Source: Devosia sp. 1566 (GTDB taxonomy: Bacteria > Pseudomonadota > Alphaproteobacteria > Rhizobiales > Devosiaceae). Taken from it: DNA of 64,000 bases. A program made the position numbers and the translations under genes. The stretch is from positions 4,008,501 through 4,072,500 of the forward strand of contig NZ_CP034767.1 in NCBI RefSeq assembly GCF_004005995.1, read 5' to 3'. Below are positions 37,980 through 48,362 of the stretch, one piece after another (within the stretch, counting starts at the first letter, position 1; the number at the start of each line of letters is the position of its first letter). The notes beneath the pieces were generated by a model. It made no database searches. It was not told the origin of the DNA and was given only the letters and a program-made list of their open reading frames with translations.

Positions 37980-38160
37980 CCACCATAACGACGGGCGGGC
38001 AGGGCACCATCCAGGCCCGCCTGCCCCTTCACATCTTGCGGATGGGGGCGACACCGCGTCGCAGCTGCCCTATGCTCTTCCTGTTGCGGCTGCGGGTCCG
38101 CTGAACGCATTGCTGGTATTCTCACCGGGCCATGTGGCCTCCATTGGAGGATACCTCACC

Positions 38161-38976
38161 ATGGCCAATTTCCACATTCTGACCGGCGCGGGCACCAAGC
38201 TCGACCTGCCGGTTATCCGCACCATCACCATCGCCGATCTGTTTGATGCCCTTCGCGCCGGCGCCAGCGATTTCTGGGCCAAGCCGAGCCATTATCTGCT
38301 GCTCGCCGTAATCTACCCGATCGTGGGCGTCGTGCTCACCGTCTGGATGAGCGGCTTTCACACCTGGCCGCTGCTTTATCCGCTGATCGGCGGCTTCGCC
38401 CTGATCGGCCCTATCGCCGCGCTCCCCCTTTACGAAGTCAGCCGCCGTCTCGAAATAGGGGAGGAGATATCCTGGGGCGAAGCCATGAGCGTGCTGCGCT
38501 CTCCGGCCATCGGCGCCATTGCCGTGCTCGGGCTCATGCTCTTTGTGCTGTTCACGCTCTGGCTTACTGCCGCCCAGGGTCTTTACGAAGCCCTCTTGGG
38601 CGCCTCCCCGCCGCGCACCTTCGACGCTTTCCTTGCCCAGATCATGGGCGAACCCGCCGGCCGCACGCTGCTGGTCGCCGGCACGCTGCTTGGCGCCGGC
38701 TTTGCCCTCGTCACCCTTTGCACCACCGTCATCGCCTTCCCGCTGCTGCTTGATCGGGACGTGGGCGCCTATGTGGCAATGGAAACCTCGTTCCGCGCCG
38801 TGCTGCACAACCCGGTGCCCATGCTGGCCTGGGGCGTCATGGTGGGGGCCGGGCTGTTCCTGGGCTCGCTCCCCATCTTTGTCGGGCTTGCGCTGGTGAT
38901 CCCCATTTTCGGCCACGCCACCTGGCACCTCTATCGCAAGCTGGTGGATTCCGCCTCCCTGATCCGGGGTGCCTGA
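38161..38976 (+). CDS. DUF2189 multipass membrane protein
   Basis: The 271-aa product has about six hydrophobic segments and the opening LPVIRTITIADLFDALRAG, followed by a helix pair; this arrangement resembles DUF2189 inner-membrane proteins. GGAGG stands about 10 nt before the ATG. Function unknown. The 181-nt gap before it holds only a GGGCAGG/CCTGCCC inverted repeat (37998-38027) that might weakly end the xylosidase transcript. Confidence 0.82.
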   Translation: MANFHILTGAGTKLDLPVIRTITIADLFDALRAGASDFWAKPSHYLLLAVIYPIVGVVLTVWMSGFHTWPLLYPLIGGFALIGPIAALPLYEVSRRLEIGEEISWGEAMSVLRSPAIGAIAVLGLMLFVLFTLWLTAAQGLYEALLGASPPRTFDAFLAQIMGEPAGRTLLVAGTLLGAGFALVTLCTTVIAFPLLLDRDVGAYVAMETSFRAVLHNPVPMLAWGVMVGAGLFLGSLPIFVGLALVIPIFGHATWHLYRKLVDSASLIRGA

Positions 38977-39080
38977 CGCCCCAGCGGCAATCTTGCGGGC
39001 ATATCCAAACTGCCGCAGTTGGCATTGCCCCGCTAAGCCCCTAAGGTCCGCGCTTTCGAGCCCGGACCTTTGAGCGCTTG

Positions 39081-41792
39081 ATGCACGGATCGCCCACTTC
39101 TCCTGCCCCGACCGGCCCAGCCCCCACGCTGACGCCGATGATGGCCCAGTTCTTCGAGATCAAGGCGAACCATCCCGGCTATCTGCTGTTTTATCGCATG
39201 GGCGATTTCTACGAGCTGTTCTTTGAGGACGCCGAGATCGCCAGCGCCGCCTTGAACATTGTCCTCACCAAGCGCGGCAAGCATCTGGGCCAGGATATCG
39301 GCATGTGCGGCGTGCCAATCCACGCCGCCAATGATTATCTCAACAAGCTCATCAAGCTTGGCCACCGCGTCGCCATTTGCGAGCAGGTGGAAGATCCCGC
39401 CGAAGCCAAAAAGCGCGGCGCCAAATCGGTCGTGCGGCGCGAAGTGGTGCGCCTTATCACCGCCGGCACCCTGACCGAAGACGATCACCTCGACGCCCGC
39501 CGCTCCAATTTCCTCGCCGCCCTCGCCGCCGTGCGCCACGGCCAAACCGATTTCGCCCTCGCCTGGGCCGATATCTCGACTGGCGAGACCTTCACCCTCG
39601 AGCTGGCCGCCACCGAGCTCGCCGACGAACTCGCGCGCATCGATCCGGCTGAACTCCTCGTCAGCCCCGCCACGCGCCTCCTGCTCCGCGAGCAGCATCT
39701 TTGGGCCCCTGCCTGGGACAAGCTCACCCACGAAGCCGACCCGGCCGTTTTTGACAGCGAAGCGGGCACCGCGCGCATCCGTTCGGCTTTGGGCGGCGAG
39801 GGCTTTGACCCGACCGCCTTGTCCCGTCCCGCCCGCGCGGCGCTGGGCGCGCTCCTCGCCTATGCCGAGGAAAGCCAGAAGGGCGCGGCTGTCCCCCTGC
39901 GCGCGCCGGCCAGCGAAGCGCCCGGCAAGTTCATGGCCATCGACAGCGCCACCCGCGCTTCCCTCGAACTGCACCAGACCCAGCGCGGCGAGAGCCGCGG
40001 CTCGCTCCGCCACGCCATTGATCTCACCGTCACCGCCCCCGGCTCGCGCCTCTTGGCCGCCCGCCTCGCCGCCCCGCTCAACGATGCCCGGGCCATCAAC
40101 GAGCGCCTCGATGCGGTCGCGGGCCTCGCGCAAGACCCAACCCTCACCGGGCGCCTGCGCACCGAGCTCAAATCGGTGCCCGATCTCGCCCGCGCCCTGA
40201 CCCGCCTGGCGCTGGAGCGCGGTGGCCCGCGTGATCTAGCTGCCATTGGCCGCGCCATTGCCGCCGCCGCCGCGCTCGGCCACCAGCTGGCCGGTACCGA
40301 GGGCTCGACCACCCTCACGCGGCTGCACGCCATCCTGTCCGGCGCTCCGCTCGATCTCGCCACCGTCCTCGGCAACGCCCTCGCCGATGAACTGCCGCTC
40401 CTCGCCCGCGATGGCGGCTTTGTGCGCGAGGGCTATGAGCCCAAGCTCGATGCCGAGCGCCTCCTTGGCCGCGAAACCCGCGCCGTCGTCGCCGCGCTCC
40501 AGGCCGAACTCGTGGCGCAAACCGATATTCGGACCCTCAAAATCCGGCACAACGGCATGCTGGGCTTTTTCGTTGAAGTCCCCGCCGCGCAAGGCGCCAA
40601 ACTCCTTGAAGAGCCGCTGCGCCAAAGCTTCATTCACCGCCAGACCATGGTCAACGCCATGCGGTTCACGACGACCGAGCTGGCCGAACTCGAAGGCCGC
40701 ATCGCCCGTGCCGGCGACGCCGCGCTCGAGCTTGAAACCGCGATCTTCGCGCGCCTCCGCACTGGCGTGCTCGACCACACACCAACCCTGCGTGCCCTCG
40801 CCGATGCGCTGGCCGAGCTTGATGTCACCGCCGCGCTCGCCCATCTCGCCGCCACCCGCAACTATGTGCGCCCCGAGATCGACACTTCCCTCGCCTTTGC
40901 CATCACCGCGGGCCGCCATCCCGTGGTCGAGGAAATGGTGCGCGCCGACGGCAAGTCTTTTGTCGCCAATGATGCCGATCTCTCCGGTGACGAGGCTTCG
41001 GGCGGCGGGCATCTCTGGCTGGTCACCGGGCCCAATATGGGCGGTAAATCGACCTTCCTCCGCCAGAACGCCTTGCTCGCCATTCTCGCGCAAATGGGCA
41101 GTTTCGTGCCGGCCGATCGCGCCCATATCGGTGTTGTCGATCGCCTGTTCTCGCGCGTCGGCGCTTCGGACGACATCGCCCATGGGCGCTCCACCTTCAT
41201 GGTGGAAATGGTGGAAACCGCCGCCATCCTCAATCGCGCCACTCGCCGGTCTCTCGTCGTGCTCGACGAGATCGGCCGTGGCACTGCCACTTTCGATGGT
41301 CTCTCGATCGCCTGGGCGGCTGTCGAGGCGCTGCACGAAACCACCGGCTGCCGCGCCCTTTTTGCCACTCACTTCCATGAGCTGACCAGCCTCGCCAAGA
41401 CCCTCACGCGCGTGTCCAACCATACCATGAAGGTGCGCGAATGGGAGGGCGAGGTCGTGTTCCTCCATGAGGTGGGGCAGGGGGCGGCCGATCGCTCCTA
41501 TGGCATTCAGGTCGCCCGTCTCGCCGGCCTGCCCGAGCCGGTTCTGCGCCGCGCTCGCCAAGTCTTGACCGTGCTGGAGGAGCGCGCGGCGGGTGCGGCC
41601 CCTTCCGGCCGCGTCACCAGCGTGCTAGACGATCTTCCGCTGTTTTCCCACCAGCCAGCGCCGGCGCCCGCCGTCGCCAACCCAGTTGATGAAAAGCTCG
41701 ACGCTATCCGCCCCGATGAAATTACGCCTAAAGAGGCGCTCGAGCTGATCTACGAGTTGAAGAAAACCCGCGATGCCGCTCGCCGAAGTTGA
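39081..41792 (+). CDS. mutS: DNA mismatch repair protein MutS
   Basis: MutS recognises mismatches. The 903-aa product begins with the mismatch-binding domain (MAQFFEIKANHPGYLLFYRM then GDFYELFFEDA, which holds the Phe-x-Glu wedge), then connector, lever and clamp domains, and an ABC ATPase with Walker A TGPNMGGKSTFLRQ, Walker B LVVLDEIGRGTATFDG and the helix-turn-helix tail. ATG 39081 follows an in-frame TTG. The C-terminus overlaps glnD by 20 nt. Confidence 0.97.
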   Translation: MHGSPTSPAPTGPAPTLTPMMAQFFEIKANHPGYLLFYRMGDFYELFFEDAEIASAALNIVLTKRGKHLGQDIGMCGVPIHAANDYLNKLIKLGHRVAICEQVEDPAEAKKRGAKSVVRREVVRLITAGTLTEDDHLDARRSNFLAALAAVRHGQTDFALAWADISTGETFTLELAATELADELARIDPAELLVSPATRLLLREQHLWAPAWDKLTHEADPAVFDSEAGTARIRSALGGEGFDPTALSRPARAALGALLAYAEESQKGAAVPLRAPASEAPGKFMAIDSATRASLELHQTQRGESRGSLRHAIDLTVTAPGSRLLAARLAAPLNDARAINERLDAVAGLAQDPTLTGRLRTELKSVPDLARALTRLALERGGPRDLAAIGRAIAAAAALGHQLAGTEGSTTLTRLHAILSGAPLDLATVLGNALADELPLLARDGGFVREGYEPKLDAERLLGRETRAVVAALQAELVAQTDIRTLKIRHNGMLGFFVEVPAAQGAKLLEEPLRQSFIHRQTMVNAMRFTTTELAELEGRIARAGDAALELETAIFARLRTGVLDHTPTLRALADALAELDVTAALAHLAATRNYVRPEIDTSLAFAITAGRHPVVEEMVRADGKSFVANDADLSGDEASGGGHLWLVTGPNMGGKSTFLRQNALLAILAQMGSFVPADRAHIGVVDRLFSRVGASDDIAHGRSTFMVEMVETAAILNRATRRSLVVLDEIGRGTATFDGLSIAWAAVEALHETTGCRALFATHFHELTSLAKTLTRVSNHTMKVREWEGEVVFLHEVGQGAADRSYGIQVARLAGLPEPVLRRARQVLTVLEERAAGAAPSGRVTSVLDDLPLFSHQPAPAPAVANPVDEKLDAIRPDEITPKEALELIYELKKTRDAARRS

Positions 41793-44571
41793 CGCCAAGC
41801 CGCGAAAGCCGCTGTTTGCGACCCGACCTGCCCAAGTCATCCTGGAAGAACTCGATGCTGCCATTGGCACCGAGCCACCCAAGAGTGCGGCGGCACGCGC
41901 TGCGGTCCTCGCCCATGTCAGGCAGTGCCTTGCCGAAGCGCGCCAGGGTGCCGAAGCCGAACTGATCGCCAGTGGCAAGGGCACGCGCTGCGCTCAGAAT
42001 CTGTCGGCGGCGCAGGACGAGATCATCACCGCCGTCCACCTCTTTGCCACCCACCGCGTTTATCCCGTCGACAATCCCTCTGGCGCCGAAGCCATCGCCC
42101 TCTCGGCTGTCGGCGGCTATGGCCGCGGCACCCTCGCCCCCGGCTCCGATATCGACCTGCTCTTCATCCTTCCCTATCGCCAGACCCCCTGGGGCGAACA
42201 GGTCACCGAATACATCCTTTATATGCTCTGGGATCTCGGCCAGAAGGTCGGCCACGCCGTACGCTCGGTGGATGAATGTATCCGCATGGCCCGCGCCGAC
42301 ATGACCGTGCGCACCGCCACCCTCGAAGCGCGCTTCCTCACCGGCGACAAGGCGCTCTTTGACAATCTCGTCCACCGCTTTGAAACCGAGATCGTGCCCC
42401 ATACCGGGCCCGAATTCATTGCCGCCAAAATGGCCGAGCGCGACGAGCGCCACCGCATCATGGGCAATACGCGCTATGTCGTTGAACCCAATGTCAAGGA
42501 TGGCAAGGGGGGCCTACGCGACCTCAACACGCTCTTCTGGATCGGTAAATACTTCTACCAGGTCAAGACCTCGGCCGAACTCGTCGACAAGGGCGTGCTC
42601 GCCCCCGCCGAATACCGCCTGTTCCAGCGCGCCGAGGATTTCCTCTGGGCCGTGCGCTGTCACCTGCATTTCCTCACCGGCCGCGCTGAGGAAAAGCTGA
42701 CCTTTGACGTGCAGCCCGAACTCGCGCAGCGCATGGGCTATGCCAAGCGCGCCGGCATGCTGGGCGTCGAGCGCTTCATGAAGCGCTATTTCCTCGTCGC
42801 CAAGGATGTGGGCGATCTCACCCGCATCTTCTGTGCTTCGCTCGAATTTAACCACGCCAAGGACATGGATCTAGTGGGCCGCGTTCTCGCGCCTTTCCGC
42901 TCCGGCAAGTCCAAGATCAAGGGCGAAACCGATTTCATCCTCGATACCGGCCGGCTCAACATCGCCCGCCCCGATGTCTTCACCAGGGATCCGGTCAACC
43001 TCATCAAGATGTTCCTCGTTGCCGGGCGCCAGCAGCTGCTGTTCCATCCCGATGCGATCAAGGAAATCACCCGCTCGCTGCATCTCATCAACAACAAGCT
43101 GCGCACCGATCCCAAGGCCAACAGCTATTTCCTGACCATCCTGACCTCACCGGAATCGGTCGAGCGCATGCTGCGCCAGATGAACGAAAGCGGCGTGCTC
43201 GGGCGCTTCGTGCCTGAATTCGGCAAGATCGTCGCCCTGATGCAGTTCAACATGTACCACCACTATACGGTGGACGAGCATCTGATCCGCGCCGTCGGCG
43301 TCATGGCCGAGATCGCCAATGGCGGCCTGCGCCAGGAACTGCCCCTCACCCACGAATTGCTGCCCCAGCTCAACGACACCCGCCTCCTCTATGTCGCCCT
43401 GTTCCTCCATGACATCGCCAAGGGCGGCCAGGAAGACCATTCCGAAGCCGGCGCCCGCATCGCCCGCCGCCTCTGTCCGCGCTTTGGCCTCTCGCCCGCC
43501 GAAACCGACACCGTCGCCTGGCTGATCCAGTATCACCTCTTGATGAGCGAGGTCGCCCAGGCCCGCGACATCCAGGACCCCGAAACCGCCAAGGCCTTTG
43601 CCGATATCGTCCAGTCGCCCCAGCGCCTGGCGCTCCTGATGATCCTCACCGCCTGCGATATCCGCGCCGTCGGCCCCGGCGTCTGGACGGGATGGAAGGG
43701 CTCGCTGCTGCGCGCCCTTTATTACGCCACCGAACCGCTGCTCTCGGGCGGCCATTCCCAGGTTACCCAATCCGCCCGCATCGCTGATGTCCGCGCCACC
43801 CTCACCGAGGCCCTCTCAAGCTGGCCCGCCGAGGAAGTGGCCGCCTATACCGCCCGCCATTACGATCACTACTGGCTGCGCGCCGAGCCCGAACTGCAGA
43901 TCGAGCACGCCCGCATGATCCACGAGGCTGACCAGAACGGGGACGCTTTTGCCGGCTCCATCCGGGTCAAGGCTTTCGAGGGTATCACCGAAGTCAGCTT
44001 CTATACCCCCGACCATCCGCGCCTGCTCTCGCTGATCGCCGGCGCCTGCACCATGCAGGATGCCTCCATCATCGGCGCGCAGATCTTTTCCACCCGCGAC
44101 GGCCGCGCCATTGACACCTTCCGCCTGCGCCGCACCTTCACCAATGACGAAGACGAAAAGGTGCGCGCCACCCGCATCATTGATACCGTCAAGCAATTGC
44201 TGCAGGGCCGCCGCACCATCCTCATCGATCTCGGCAAGGAATCGCGTCACAACCGCCGCCTCAAACCCTTCGCGCTCCCGGCCGAAGTGATGGTCTCCAA
44301 CTCGCTCTCGGAAAAATTCACCGTCATCGAGGTTTCGGGCCTTGATCGCATGGGGCTCCTGCATGCCCTGACGCGTGAGATCTCCGATCTCAACCTCTCC
44401 ATCGGCTCGGCCCATATTGGCACCTATGGCGAAAAGGCCGTCGACGTTTTCTATGTCACCGATCTCACCGGCGGCAAGATTTCGAGCAAGCCCCGCCAGC
44501 GCCGCATCCGCGATGCGCTCCTTGCCGTCTTCCACCCCCGCGCCGCCGAAGCCAAGGTGGCCAATGGCTGA
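41773..44571 (+). CDS. glnD: Bifunctional [protein-PII] uridylyltransferase/uridylyl-removing enzyme
   Basis: GlnD senses glutamine and modifies PII signal proteins. The 932-aa product has the nucleotidyltransferase motif GGYGRGTLAPGSDIDLLF (residues about 113-130), a linker domain, the HD hydrolase site HDIAKGGQEDHSEAGARIA, and two C-terminal ACT domains (SFYTPDHPRLLSLIAGACTM and VSGLDRMGLLHALTREISDL). All key residues are present. It starts within the mutS end, so expression is coupled, a common order in Rhizobiales. Confidence 0.97.
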   Translation: MPLAEVDAKPRKPLFATRPAQVILEELDAAIGTEPPKSAAARAAVLAHVRQCLAEARQGAEAELIASGKGTRCAQNLSAAQDEIITAVHLFATHRVYPVDNPSGAEAIALSAVGGYGRGTLAPGSDIDLLFILPYRQTPWGEQVTEYILYMLWDLGQKVGHAVRSVDECIRMARADMTVRTATLEARFLTGDKALFDNLVHRFETEIVPHTGPEFIAAKMAERDERHRIMGNTRYVVEPNVKDGKGGLRDLNTLFWIGKYFYQVKTSAELVDKGVLAPAEYRLFQRAEDFLWAVRCHLHFLTGRAEEKLTFDVQPELAQRMGYAKRAGMLGVERFMKRYFLVAKDVGDLTRIFCASLEFNHAKDMDLVGRVLAPFRSGKSKIKGETDFILDTGRLNIARPDVFTRDPVNLIKMFLVAGRQQLLFHPDAIKEITRSLHLINNKLRTDPKANSYFLTILTSPESVERMLRQMNESGVLGRFVPEFGKIVALMQFNMYHHYTVDEHLIRAVGVMAEIANGGLRQELPLTHELLPQLNDTRLLYVALFLHDIAKGGQEDHSEAGARIARRLCPRFGLSPAETDTVAWLIQYHLLMSEVAQARDIQDPETAKAFADIVQSPQRLALLMILTACDIRAVGPGVWTGWKGSLLRALYYATEPLLSGGHSQVTQSARIADVRATLTEALSSWPAEEVAAYTARHYDHYWLRAEPELQIEHARMIHEADQNGDAFAGSIRVKAFEGITEVSFYTPDHPRLLSLIAGACTMQDASIIGAQIFSTRDGRAIDTFRLRRTFTNDEDEKVRATRIIDTVKQLLQGRRTILIDLGKESRHNRRLKPFALPAEVMVSNSLSEKFTVIEVSGLDRMGLLHALTREISDLNLSIGSAHIGTYGEKAVDVFYVTDLTGGKISSKPRQRRIRDALLAVFHPRAAEAKVANG

Positions 44572-44595
44572 GGCCCAGCCCCGGCGCCCCCGCCC

Positions 44596-46185
44596 ATGAG
44601 CCTATACCGCAATTTCCTGTCCGTGGGCGGGCTCACCCTCGTGTCGCGCGTGGCCGGCTTTGCCCGCGATGCACTGATGGCGGCGGTTCTCGGCATCAGC
44701 CCCGTCGCCGATGCCTTCAACGCCGCCTTCCGCTTTCCCAACCTGTTCCGGCGCCTCTTTGCCGAAGGCGCCTTCAACACCGCCTTTGTGCCCATGTTCT
44801 CGACCGCGCTCGAGCAGCAGGGCCACGACGCGGCCAAGGAACTCGCCTCGCGCATCATGAGCTGGCTCGTCGCCGCCATCGCCGTGGTGACCATCCTCGC
44901 CGAAATTTTCATGCCCCAGATCATGGTCTGGTTCGTGCCCGGCTTTGCCGATGATCCGCAAAAGCTCGAACTGACCGTCTTCCTCACCCGGGTGATGTTC
45001 CCGTACCTCGCCTGCATGTCGCTGATGTCGGCCTATGCGGCGATCCTCAATTCCCTGGGGCGGTATTTCGCCTCCGCCTTCGCCCCGGTCGTGCTCAACA
45101 TCGTCAACATCGCCGCCCTTGTGCCGCTGGCCTTCCTGAACCTCCCCGATCAGGCCGATACCGCCTTCTGGATCGCCATCGCCACCATGCTCGGCGGCAT
45201 CGCCCAGCTGGCTCTCGTTTATGGCGCCATTCGTCGCGCTAGCTTTGTGCCCCGCCTGCGCCTGCCGCGCATGGATGCCGATGTGCGCCGCTTCTGGGTC
45301 CTCGCCATTCCCGCGATCCTGGCCGGCGGCATCACCCAGATCAACATCTTCGTTGGCACCATCATCGCCTCCACGAGCGACAACGTCATTTCCATCCTCG
45401 CCTATGCCGATCGCCTCTACCAATTGCCCCTCGGCATTGTCGGCATCGCCATCGGCACCGTGCTCCTGCCCGAGCTCTCCCGCCATATCGGCGCCGGCCG
45501 CGATGCCGAAGCGCGCGCCAGCCAGAGCCAGTCCCTGCTGCTGGCCATGCTGCTGTCGCTCCCCGCCGCGGTGGCGCTCGCCACCATTCCCGTCCCCATC
45601 ATCCGCGTCCTCTTCGAGCGCGGCCAGTTCGGCCCCGCCGATACCCTGCTTACCGCCCAGGCCCTGGTCGGCTACGCCGTGGGACTGCCCGCTTTCGTTC
45701 TGGTGCGCGTGCTCCAGCCCGGCTTCTTTTCACGCCAGGATACCCGCACCCCCACCGTTTTTGCCGGCGTCTCGGTTGCGGCCAATATTGCCATTTCCCT
45801 CTGGCTGTTCCCGACCCTCCAGCATCTGGGCATTGCGCTCGCGACCTCCGCCTCCGCCTGGCTCAATGTCCTCCTCCTTGCCGTTTTCCTGCGCCGTCGC
45901 GGCCATTTCCGCATGAGCCTCTCGGAATGGCGGCGCCTCGCCACCATTCTCCTGGTCGCCATGGTCATGGGGGCGGTGCTCTATCTCCTTGCCGCGCGCG
46001 CCGGGGCGATTTTTTCCCCCGGCCACTCGCTCTTGGTGCAGATCACCGCGCTGGGCGCCATTTGCCTCTTTGGCGCGCTGACCTATTTCACCCTCGCCCA
46101 TTTCAGCGGTGCTCAGTCGCTTGGCGGCCTCGTGTCGCGTCTGCGCCGCCGCCGCGCCAAAAGCCAGACTCCTGCCGGCTCTTGA
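44596..46185 (+). CDS. murJ: Lipid II flippase MurJ
   Basis: MurJ moves lipid II across the inner membrane for peptidoglycan synthesis. The 529-aa product has 14 predicted membrane segments of the MOP/MVF family; the opening YRNFLSVGGLTLVSRVAGFARD and the segment FNAAFRFPNLFRRLFAEGAF are the family signature (cited by SRVAGFARD and NLFRRLFAEGAF). It starts 24 nt after glnD. Confidence 0.95.
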   Translation: MSLYRNFLSVGGLTLVSRVAGFARDALMAAVLGISPVADAFNAAFRFPNLFRRLFAEGAFNTAFVPMFSTALEQQGHDAAKELASRIMSWLVAAIAVVTILAEIFMPQIMVWFVPGFADDPQKLELTVFLTRVMFPYLACMSLMSAYAAILNSLGRYFASAFAPVVLNIVNIAALVPLAFLNLPDQADTAFWIAIATMLGGIAQLALVYGAIRRASFVPRLRLPRMDADVRRFWVLAIPAILAGGITQINIFVGTIIASTSDNVISILAYADRLYQLPLGIVGIAIGTVLLPELSRHIGAGRDAEARASQSQSLLLAMLLSLPAAVALATIPVPIIRVLFERGQFGPADTLLTAQALVGYAVGLPAFVLVRVLQPGFFSRQDTRTPTVFAGVSVAANIAISLWLFPTLQHLGIALATSASAWLNVLLLAVFLRRRGHFRMSLSEWRRLATILLVAMVMGAVLYLLAARAGAIFSPGHSLLVQITALGAICLFGALTYFTLAHFSGAQSLGGLVSRLRRRRAKSQTPAGS

Positions 46186-46263
46186 CCAACTCCAAGGTTC
46201 CAAACCGGGCATTTGCCCTATAATGCTTCCCCTCTGATCCCATTCCGTTCGACCAGGCGTTCC

Positions 46264-47298
46264 ATGACCTTCACCCCGCGCATCTTTTCGGGCATCAAGC
46301 CTTCGGGCGATCTGCATCTGGGCAATTACCTCGGCGCCATCCGCCAGTTCGTGCCGCTGCAGGACACCCACGAGACCATCTATTGTGTGGTCGACATGCA
46401 CGCGATCACGGTCTGGCAGGAGCCCGAGGATCTCAAGCGCCGCACCTATGAGATCGCCGCCGCCTATATCGCCGCCGGGCTCGATCCCAAGCGCTCCATC
46501 ATCTTCAACCAGTCCCAGGTGATGGAACATGCTGAACTGAGCTGGATCTTCAACTGCGTGGCCCGCATGGGCTGGATGGCCCGCATGACCCAGTTCAAGG
46601 ACAAGGCCGGTGAAAACAGCGAGAACGTCTCGCTCGGGCTCTTTGCCTATCCTTCGCTGATGGCCGCCGATATCCTCCTTTACAAGAGCACCGCCGTGCC
46701 GGTGGGCGAGGACCAGCGCCAGCATCTGGAGCTGACCCGCGACATCGCCAAGAAATTCAACCACGATTTCAGGAAGCAAATCGCCGAGCTTGGCTTTGAG
46801 GAAGACTTCTTCCCCATCACCGAAACCCTCGCCACCGGTCCGGCCATGCGCGTCAAGTCGCTGAAAGACGGCTCCAAGAAGATGAGCAAGTCCGAGTCGA
46901 CGTCGGACCTCGCCACCATCTACCTGCTCGATGATGCCGATGCCGTGGCCAAGAAGATCAAGCGCGCCACCACCGATCCCGAACCCCTGCCCAGCGAAGC
47001 GGCCGGGCTCGAAAGCCGCCCTGAGGCCGAAAACCTCGTCGGCATCTATGCCGCGCTCTCCAATCAAAGCGTTGATGCGGTGCTGGCCGGATTTGGCGGC
47101 AAAGGCTGGGGCGCCTTCAAGCCCGCCCTCGCCGATCTGGCCGTCAGCGTGCTCTCGCCCATTGCCAATGAGATGCAGCGCCTGGTCGCCGATCGCGGCG
47201 AAATGGACCGCATCCTGCGCGATGGCGCCGATCGCGCCCGTGCCATTGCCGCGCCGGTGATGGCAGATGTGCGCCAGATCGTCGGCTTTATCCGCTAA
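46264..47298 (+). CDS. trpS: Tryptophan--tRNA ligase
   Basis: TrpS charges tRNA-Trp. The 344-aa class I synthetase starts [20 protein letters not shown], with the HIGH-type motif HLGN, and carries the second signature [11 protein letters not shown]. The start at 46264 gives the standard N-terminus. Fourth in the mutS-glnD-murJ-trpS run, 78 nt after murJ. Confidence 0.97.
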   Translation: MTFTPRIFSGIKPSGDLHLGNYLGAIRQFVPLQDTHETIYCVVDMHAITVWQEPEDLKRRTYEIAAAYIAAGLDPKRSIIFNQSQVMEHAELSWIFNCVARMGWMARMTQFKDKAGENSENVSLGLFAYPSLMAADILLYKSTAVPVGEDQRQHLELTRDIAKKFNHDFRKQIAELGFEEDFFPITETLATGPAMRVKSLKDGSKKMSKSESTSDLATIYLLDDADAVAKKIKRATTDPEPLPSEAAGLESRPEAENLVGIYAALSNQSVDAVLAGFGGKGWGAFKPALADLAVSVLSPIANEMQRLVADRGEMDRILRDGADRARAIAAPVMADVRQIVGFIR

Positions 47299-47309
47299 CG
47301 GAGGCCCGC

Positions 47310-47783
47310 ATGGTTCCCGCCAACGAATACAAGCGCAAATTTCTCGTCGTCATCGATGAAACCGAGGAATGCGACCGCGCCCTCCTCTTTGCCGCCTATC
47401 GCGTCAAGCGCACCGGCGGCGCCGTCGTGCTGATGAGCGTGGTCGAGCCGCCCGAATTCATCGGCCTTGGCGTCGAAGAAGTGCTGCGCGCCGAAGCCGT
47501 GGAACAAGCCGAGCGCAATCTCGACACGCGGCTGGCCCGCCTGCGCTCCATCGGCGACATCAAGGTGGAATCGGTGATCCGCGAAGGCAGCGGCCCCGAA
47601 CAGATCGAGCGCGTCATCGACAAGGACAAGGGCGTCGCCATCCTCGTCCTTGCCGCCTCCATCTCCCCGGAAGGCCCCGGCCCCCTGGTCCTCCACTTCG
47701 CCAACCGCGCCAACGCCCTCCCCATCCCCCTCACCATCGTCCCCGGCCACATGACCGACGAAGAAATCATCGCCATCTGCTGA
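47310..47783 (+). CDS. Universal stress protein (UspA family)
   Basis: The 157-aa product is a single Usp domain: KFLVVIDETEECDRALLFAA at the start, AEAVEQAERNL in the middle and a C-terminal IERVIDKDKGVAILVLAAS. The ATP-binding G-x2-G-x9-G(S/T) motif is not clear, so it may be a non-ATP-binding type. GGAGG precedes the ATG; 11 nt after trpS, so co-transcribed. Confidence 0.87.
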   Translation: MVPANEYKRKFLVVIDETEECDRALLFAAYRVKRTGGAVVLMSVVEPPEFIGLGVEEVLRAEAVEQAERNLDTRLARLRSIGDIKVESVIREGSGPEQIERVIDKDKGVAILVLAASISPEGPGPLVLHFANRANALPIPLTIVPGHMTDEEIIAIC

Positions 47784-47825
47784 TTTTTGTCACCGGCGGC
47801 CGAACCGCAACCGGCACCAGCCTCA

Positions 47826-48325
47826 CGGCTCCCGCCCACCCTCCCCCTTGCGGGGAGGGCCGGGGAGGGGGTCGTGCAGTGATCCACCAAGCCCCGGTAA
47901 CCGCACCTACAAAACGCCGCGCCCCTTCGTCCCCTCCCCCTTGAGGGGAGGGCCAGGGTGGGGGTTCGAGCCCCTCTGCGAACTCGAATTAGGTGGGACC
48001 GCCCGAACCCCCACCCTCAATCCCTCCCATCAAGGGGGAGGGAGGCGTCAGCCCTGCACTGACCGCTAGCAAAACCATCCCTGCACAACAGCTGGTGCCC
48101 CTTCGTCCCTCCCCCTTGAGGCGAGGGCTAGGGTGGGGGTTCGAGCCCCTCAGCGAACTCGAATTAGGTGGATCCGCCCGAACCCCCACCCTCGATCCCT
48201 CCCCTCAAGGGGAGGGAGGCGCAACTCCCATGACCGGCGTCCAGCCGATCTGTCCCTCGCACAGGCGCTCATGCGCTTACCCACCCTCCCCCTTGCGGGG
48301 AGGGCCGGGGAGGGGGTCGATGGTT
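47826..48325. repeat. Block of six compound palindromic repeat copies
   Basis: This gene-free stretch holds six copies of one palindromic element (core CCCTCCCCCTTGMGGGGAGG): forward near 47838, 47933, 48108 and 48288, inverted near 48020 and 48198. Copies two-three and four-five form a pair duplicated with a period of 176 nt (about 47922-48050 and 48098-48224). Between each forward and inverted copy lies GCGAACTCGAATTAGGTGG, so each pair can fold into a long hairpin with this as its top. Same family as at 36117. Confidence 0.9.
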
Positions 48326-48362
48326 AAGCCCCCAAGCCAGCAGCGGCCTCAGCTTCCCCCGC

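Noticed and set aside
37998..38027. GGGCAGG/CCTGCCC inverted repeat as a terminator after the xylosidase
   Set aside because: Loop of 16 nt and no T-run; too weak for a feature of its own.
47955..47975. GGGGGTTCGAGCCCC-like sequence resembling a tRNA T-arm (also near 48137)
   Set aside because: It is part of the compound palindromic repeat; no acceptor stem, D-arm or anticodon arm fits around it.
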